The notes under the pieces: generated by a model
The model's database searches: none
Seen by the model: only the letters and a program-made list of their open reading frames with translations
What the model was told of the DNA's origin: nothing
Assembly: GCA_963643035.1 (NCBI GenBank)
Contig: CAVIKO010000073.1
Span: 1 to 8,980, forward strand
Direction: 5' to 3'
DNA from: UMGS1696 sp963643035
GTDB lineage: Bacteria; Bacillota; Clostridia; Oscillospirales; CAG-272
DNA length: 8,980 nt
In this document: piece after piece, positions 6,151 to 8,980 of the stretch
Layout: the number at the start of each line of letters is the position of its first letter
Numbering within the stretch: the first letter of the stretch is position 1
Position numbers and translations under genes: made by a program

Positions 6151-6192
6151 AAAGAGCATCCGCGTATCGATTCGGATACGCGGATGCTCTTT
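6151..6192. terminator. Bidirectional intrinsic terminator between helicase and GNAT gene
   Basis: An 18-base perfect stem (6151-6168 with 6175-6192) has a 6-base loop. The arm ends are AAAGAG and CTCTTT, so a T-rich tail follows in both directions (TTTTCATTT on plus, a shorter CTTTCAAT on minus). It lies 18 bases after the helicase stop and 4 bases past the convergent GNAT stop. Confidence 0.9.
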
Positions 6193-6196
6193 TCAT

Positions 6197-6736
6197 TTAT
6201 GAGAATGCGCGGTTCATGATGTGATCCTTCAGATACGCATTGAACGTGTCGTAAAATGTAGGATCGATGGGATGAGGATATGTCATGACAACGAGGGAAT
6301 GGCCCGTGTTGCCGCGATGATACGGCGGATGGATATGCGGATACGGATTTTCAGCAAAGCCACACCGTTCGTAGAAGTTTTTTCTGCGCCGTGCCATATC
6401 GTCACTCGGCGGATTGATTTCCAGAAAGATCAATTTGCCAGATTCTGCAAGCAATTTCAGTGTAGTTTGCCCGTATTTTCTGCCGCGCATTTCCGGCAGG
6501 ATACAAAGATGCTCAATATACAGGAAGTCACCGATTTCCCAATACAGTGCCAATCCGAGAAAGACTTTTTCGTCAAAAATCAGGTTAAAATGATACGCAT
6601 CATCCTCTAAAATTCGTTTACGGGACGGTGCTTCGCGTTGTTCGTGATACGGAAAGCTGATGCGGTACAGCGCAATCGCTTTTTCGTACAGGGGATGCGT
6701 GGTCGTGGTCAGTCGTTCAAAATGGAGATTTGTCAC
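6197..6736 (-). CDS. GNAT-family N-acetyltransferase
   Basis: This 179-residue protein has the GNAT acetyl-CoA fold. The strand YIEHLCILPEMRG (73-85) leads into the pyrophosphate-binding loop R84-G-R-K-Y-G89 and its helix, and the later NFYERCGF (120-127) is the typical beta-5/helix segment. The substrate cannot be told; the His- and Pro-rich loop PYPHIHPPYH (131-140) may shape the acceptor site. The start is a GTG at 6736 with GAGG about 8 bases upstream inside the end of the peptidase gene. No ATG is available nearby, and the gene begins 3 bases after the peptidase stop, which suggests translational coupling. It is the last gene of the flavodoxin operon and ends at the shared terminator. 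Small-molecule, peptide or protein acetylation are all possible. Confidence 0.85.
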   Translation of the reverse strand: MTNLHFERLTTTTHPLYEKAIALYRISFPYHEQREAPSRKRILEDDAYHFNLIFDEKVFLGLALYWEIGDFLYIEHLCILPEMRGRKYGQTTLKLLAESGKLIFLEINPPSDDMARRRKNFYERCGFAENPYPHIHPPYHRGNTGHSLVVMTYPHPIDPTFYDTFNAYLKDHIMNRAFS

Positions 6737-6739
6737 AGA

Positions 6740-7816
6740 TCAGACCTCAATCAGTTCCTTCGGGCAGTCGGTGAGATTGCGTTTGCCGTCTGTGGTGATA
6801 TAGAGCATGTCCTCAATCCGGCAGCCGTACTTGCCTTCCACATAGATACCAGGCTCAATGGTGATGATCTCACCGGGATGGAGAACCAGTTCGCCCGCAC
6901 CAGAGGACACATAGGGATTCTCATGAATGAGCAGTCCCACGCCATGGCCAAGACTGTGCCCAAAACATCCTTTATATCCCGCGCCGTCGATGATGTCCCG
7001 TGCGACCTTATCGAGATCCGCATTATGCATACCGGGATGCGCGGCTTCAATAGCTGCCTGCTGCGCGGTCAGAACAGTGTTGTAGAGCTTCTTCATCTCC
7101 TCGTCTGCCTTACCGATACAAATGGTACGCGTCATATCCGAGTGGTAACCGTTGACCATTGCACCGTAGTCCATGGTCAGAAAACCCTTTTCAAGCTTGA
7201 CCGGACGCGGCACACCATGTGGTCTGGAGGAATTGGAGCCGGATACACAGATGGTATCGAACGACGGCTTTTCACTGCCATTTTTCTTCATATAATATTC
7301 AAGCTCCGCCGCGACTTCCATCTCGGTCATATCATAACGGATCACGGAGAGGATGTGCTGGAACGCGCCTTCCGCAATACGTTGTGCGGCGATTACGTTT
7401 TCCACCTCGTCTTCCGTTTTGCAAGAACGGATCTGTGAGAACATATCGCCGGTCGGAACGAATTCCACATCGGGCATCTTCTTTTGCAAATTGGCAAGTG
7501 CGGCGCAGGTCAGTGATTCATCCTCATAGCCGATCCTCTTAAAACCTTTTTCCGCAACGAGTGCGAACAGGGTTGGTTTTCTCGGTTCCTTGACGATGCA
7601 GCACGGGAACACATTTTCATGCGCTGCTTCTGTATAGCGGAAATCGGCAAAAACATAGGATTCATCGGCTGAGATAAGCATATAGCCGTCCGGATTATCG
7701 AAATGGGACATATACAGGTGATTTTCCGGCGCGCTTACATACATAGCATCCAGCCCTCTCTCCTGCATTGCCTGATGAAGTCTTTGGTAACGGATTTCCA
7801 TAGTATTCATTTGCAT
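6740..7816 (-). CDS. M24 family metallopeptidase, probable Xaa-Pro aminopeptidase/dipeptidase
   Basis: This 358-residue cytosolic enzyme cleaves the bond before proline in peptides using two metal ions. The N-terminal creatinase-like domain (about 1-125) is followed by the pita-bread catalytic domain with all five ligands: D216 (TMDYG), D227 (HSDMTR), H291 (LGHGVG), E321 (TIEPG) and E335 (RIEDM). Supporting histidines are H200 (RPHGVP), H287 and H298 (LIHENP). The length fits the shorter Firmicutes-type Xaa-Pro peptidases rather than the longer E. coli PepP. The ATG at 7816 overlaps the YqeG stop as TAATG, with AAAGGA just upstream; a second ATG two codons on would also fit. Neighbours give no pathway link beyond shared transcription. 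Distinguishing the aminopeptidase (PepP-like) from the prolidase (PepQ-like) needs biochemistry or phylogeny. Confidence 0.92.
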   Translation of the reverse strand: MQMNTMEIRYQRLHQAMQERGLDAMYVSAPENHLYMSHFDNPDGYMLISADESYVFADFRYTEAAHENVFPCCIVKEPRKPTLFALVAEKGFKRIGYEDESLTCAALANLQKKMPDVEFVPTGDMFSQIRSCKTEDEVENVIAAQRIAEGAFQHILSVIRYDMTEMEVAAELEYYMKKNGSEKPSFDTICVSGSNSSRPHGVPRPVKLEKGFLTMDYGAMVNGYHSDMTRTICIGKADEEMKKLYNTVLTAQQAAIEAAHPGMHNADLDKVARDIIDGAGYKGCFGHSLGHGVGLLIHENPYVSSGAGELVLHPGEIITIEPGIYVEGKYGCRIEDMLYITTDGKRNLTDCPKELIEV

Positions 7817-8355
7817 TACTTCCTTTCTATTGTTGTACCTTCCGCGTCTTTTGGATGCAGTCGGTGATATTTACGAATATAGGGTTTTTCGATCTGCCGC
7901 TTCAGCCGATGAAACCAGTCGGTACGGTCGTGGATTGGCGGTACAATAACGGTATACAGTCCGGCGCGTTTCCCACAGGCAGCGTCCGTAAGAAGCTGAT
8001 CGCCAAGAAACAGCACGAATTCCGGCGTACACTGCCATTTTGCAAGGATTCTCTGCAGTATTTTCCCGCCCGGTTTTCCCGCATCCGCATAGGCGATATA
8101 CCCAAGCGACCGATTGAACCGTTCTACACGCGGCGGTTTATTGTTGGAGAGAAACGCGATTGTAATGCCATTTTTCCGCATCAGTTTCAGCCAAACGCGC
8201 AGTTCCTCTGTCGGTTCCGCGTCGTCGTAGGTCACAAGCGTGTTGTCGATATCGGAAATGATATACGTAAAGCCGTGGGACAGACAGAATTCCGGCGTCA
8301 GTGCGGCATATCCAGGCAGGCAGAGATCGGGCAGAAGCCATTTTTCAAAGAGCAT
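7816..8355 (-). CDS. yqeG: YqeG-family HAD IIIA-type phosphatase
   Basis: This 179-residue HAD enzyme has the compact capless layout of the YqeG family. It shows an N-terminal LLPDLCLPGYAALTPE segment, motif I DIDNTLV (D35 nucleophile, D37), motif II LSNN (S70), the conserved K94 in AGKPGG, and motif IV LGDQLLTD (D119, D124). The C-terminal basic tail is family-typical. Relatives act on small phosphorylated substrates, but the natural substrate in bacteria is not firmly known; a fungal/plant branch hydrolyses phosphatidylglycerophosphate. The ATG at 8355 has AAAGGAG 5 bases upstream and is preferred over a TTG at 8370. It overlaps the flavodoxin end by 11 bases and shares TAATG with the next gene, so translation is probably coupled along the operon. 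Confidence 0.92.
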   Translation of the reverse strand: MLFEKWLLPDLCLPGYAALTPEFCLSHGFTYIISDIDNTLVTYDDAEPTEELRVWLKLMRKNGITIAFLSNNKPPRVERFNRSLGYIAYADAGKPGGKILQRILAKWQCTPEFVLFLGDQLLTDAACGKRAGLYTVIVPPIHDRTDWFHRLKRQIEKPYIRKYHRLHPKDAEGTTIERK

Positions 8356-8824
8356 GGTACTCCTTTGCAAACGCCTTCAATTCCTCGTCGGATGCGGATC
8401 GGGACAAAACCTTTCCTTCCATCAAATGCGCACCCTTGCAACTGTCTTTCAGCCTTTCGTTCGTCTCTCCCATACCGCTTCCGCCGGAGGTTGCGAACGG
8501 AATGACGATTTTACCGGTTAGATCGCAGCTTTCGAGGAAGGTATTAACGATCGTCGGTGCAATATACCACCAAATCGGGAAGCCGACAAGGATTACGTCA
8601 TACGAGCGAATATCCGCGCATGTACCTGCGATTGCCGGACGGGAGGTCGGATCGTTCATCTCCACTGTACTGCGGGATTTTTTGTCCATCCAGTCGAGAT
8701 CCGCTTTTGTATACGGTACCTCCGGTACAATTGCGTACAGATCCGCATCGATCACCTTGGCAAGATGTCTTGCAAGTACCTCTGTGGTGCCTGTGGGTGA
8801 AAAATATGCAACCAGTTTTTTCAT
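8345..8824 (-). CDS. Flavodoxin-like FMN protein
   Basis: This 159-residue protein carries a single flavodoxin domain. The N-terminal strand VAYFS leads into the FMN phosphate loop S9-P-T-G-T-T14. GFPIWWYIAP (81-90) is the typical flavin-contact loop, and FATSGGSGMG (110-119) is the third contact loop. Such proteins carry electrons or act as flavin-dependent quinone/nitro reductases in the cytosol; the WW-containing loop resembles clostridial flavodoxin-like reductases more than the classical acidic electron carriers. The ATG at 8824 follows GAGGAGG by about 8 bases, an excellent binding site; the open frame extends upstream to 8965 through leader sequence only. It is the first gene of the operon with the YqeG-like phosphatase, peptidase and acetyltransferase. 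Partner unknown. Confidence 0.92.
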   Translation of the reverse strand: MKKLVAYFSPTGTTEVLARHLAKVIDADLYAIVPEVPYTKADLDWMDKKSRSTVEMNDPTSRPAIAGTCADIRSYDVILVGFPIWWYIAPTIVNTFLESCDLTGKIVIPFATSGGSGMGETNERLKDSCKGAHLMEGKVLSRSASDEELKAFAKEYHAL

Positions 8825-8897
8825 GATGACTGCCTCCTCTATGTAATATGCGTCGACGATACAGGATTTAATATAATACATTGAAAGAAACAATATT

Positions 8898-8947
8898 CCG
8901 GTTTTGTGAGCATCACATACCAGGATGTGCAGTTCAAAAAATACCGG
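8898..8947 (-). other. Possible structured RNA leader of the flavodoxin operon
   Basis: On the minus strand CCGGT (8947-8943) can pair with ACCGG (8902-8898), extended by three A-T pairs with a bulge. Between them two inner hairpins exclude each other: CACAT/ATGTG (arms 8925-8929 and 8914-8918) and TGTGA/TCACA (8905-8917). No T run follows. I do not recognise it as a known riboswitch; the FMN riboswitch core motifs are absent. The stems are short and could be chance. Confidence 0.3.
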
Positions 8948-8963
8948 ATTTTCTCCACCCTTC

Positions 8964-8969
8964 ATTATA
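8964..8969 (-). promoter_or_regulatory. Probable -10 box of the flavodoxin operon (its -35 is outside the window)
   Basis: A perfect TATAAT is read on the minus strand 140 bases upstream of the flavodoxin ATG. A -35 at usual spacing would lie just beyond the window end. No convincing promoter is visible closer to the gene, although the A/T-rich stretch at 8870-8880 could hold a weak one. Confidence 0.5.
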
Positions 8970-8980
8970 CCTTCCTATAC

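Noticed and set aside
6638..7438. Plus-strand open frame of 266 codons
   Set aside because: It is antisense to the M24 peptidase, which has all catalytic residues; the opposite frame looks like a shadow.
7855..8505. Plus-strand open frame of 216 codons
   Set aside because: It is antisense to the YqeG-like and flavodoxin genes, both clearly coding.
8905..8917. CRP/FNR-like site TGTGA...TCACA
   Set aside because: The half-sites are separated by 3 bases, not 6, so it does not fit the CRP operator; it is better described as a small hairpin.
1..8980. CRISPR array, tRNA or rRNA genes, prophage or defence genes
   Set aside because: No regular repeats, no tRNA cloverleaf or rRNA-like stretches and no phage or toxin-antitoxin proteins were seen on either strand.

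Overview
This window looks like ordinary chromosome from a low-to-mid GC Gram-positive anaerobe, most likely a member of the Clostridia. The reasons are strong AGGAGG-type ribosome binding sites, textbook sigma-A promoters (one is TTGACA-17-TATAAT), a YqeG-type HAD phosphatase, a PD-(D/E)XK/XPD-like helicase of the kind common in Clostridia, and short coupled gene spacings. The genus cannot be fixed from the sequence alone. No phage, CRISPR, toxin-antitoxin or recognisable defence island is visible.

Layout from left to right. Positions 1-128 are the end of an IS3-family insertion sequence. It reads on the minus strand and is cut by the window edge; its OrfA start appears frameshifted. After a short gene-free gap comes a minus-strand pair: murI (glutamate racemase, 2536 to 1682), then a HAD phosphatase fused to a glycerophosphodiesterase-like domain (1662 to 241). 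They are 19 bases apart and probably served by a promoter at 2586-2614. A zinc-ribbon protein of unknown function (3322 to 2684) has its own consensus promoter. It diverges from the largest gene, a plus-strand 837-residue helicase (3619-6132) with an N-terminal nuclease domain, an Fe-S cluster and all the main XPD/DinG-type helicase motifs. A bidirectional hairpin terminator (6151-6192) closes the helicase and the convergent operon beyond it.

The right part is a compact minus-strand operon in the order flavodoxin (8824), YqeG-like phosphatase (8355), M24 Xaa-Pro peptidase (7816) and GNAT acetyltransferase (6736). The junctions are an 11-base overlap, a 1-base TAATG overlap and a 3-base gap. 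A leader with possible RNA structure and a TATAAT box at the window edge precede the flavodoxin.

The genes are housekeeping or metabolic: D-glutamate supply for peptidoglycan, phosphodiester and phosphate-monoester hydrolysis, DNA unwinding/repair, peptide turnover and flavin electron transfer. The points most worth a second look are the IS end (a hairpin that would hide the transposase ribosome binding site only in read-through RNA, with an extended -10 box at the very tip), the loss of a metal-ligand Glu in the phosphodiesterase domain, the nuclease-helicase fusion with its structured leader, and the unassigned zinc-ribbon protein behind a promoter flanked by an inverted repeat.
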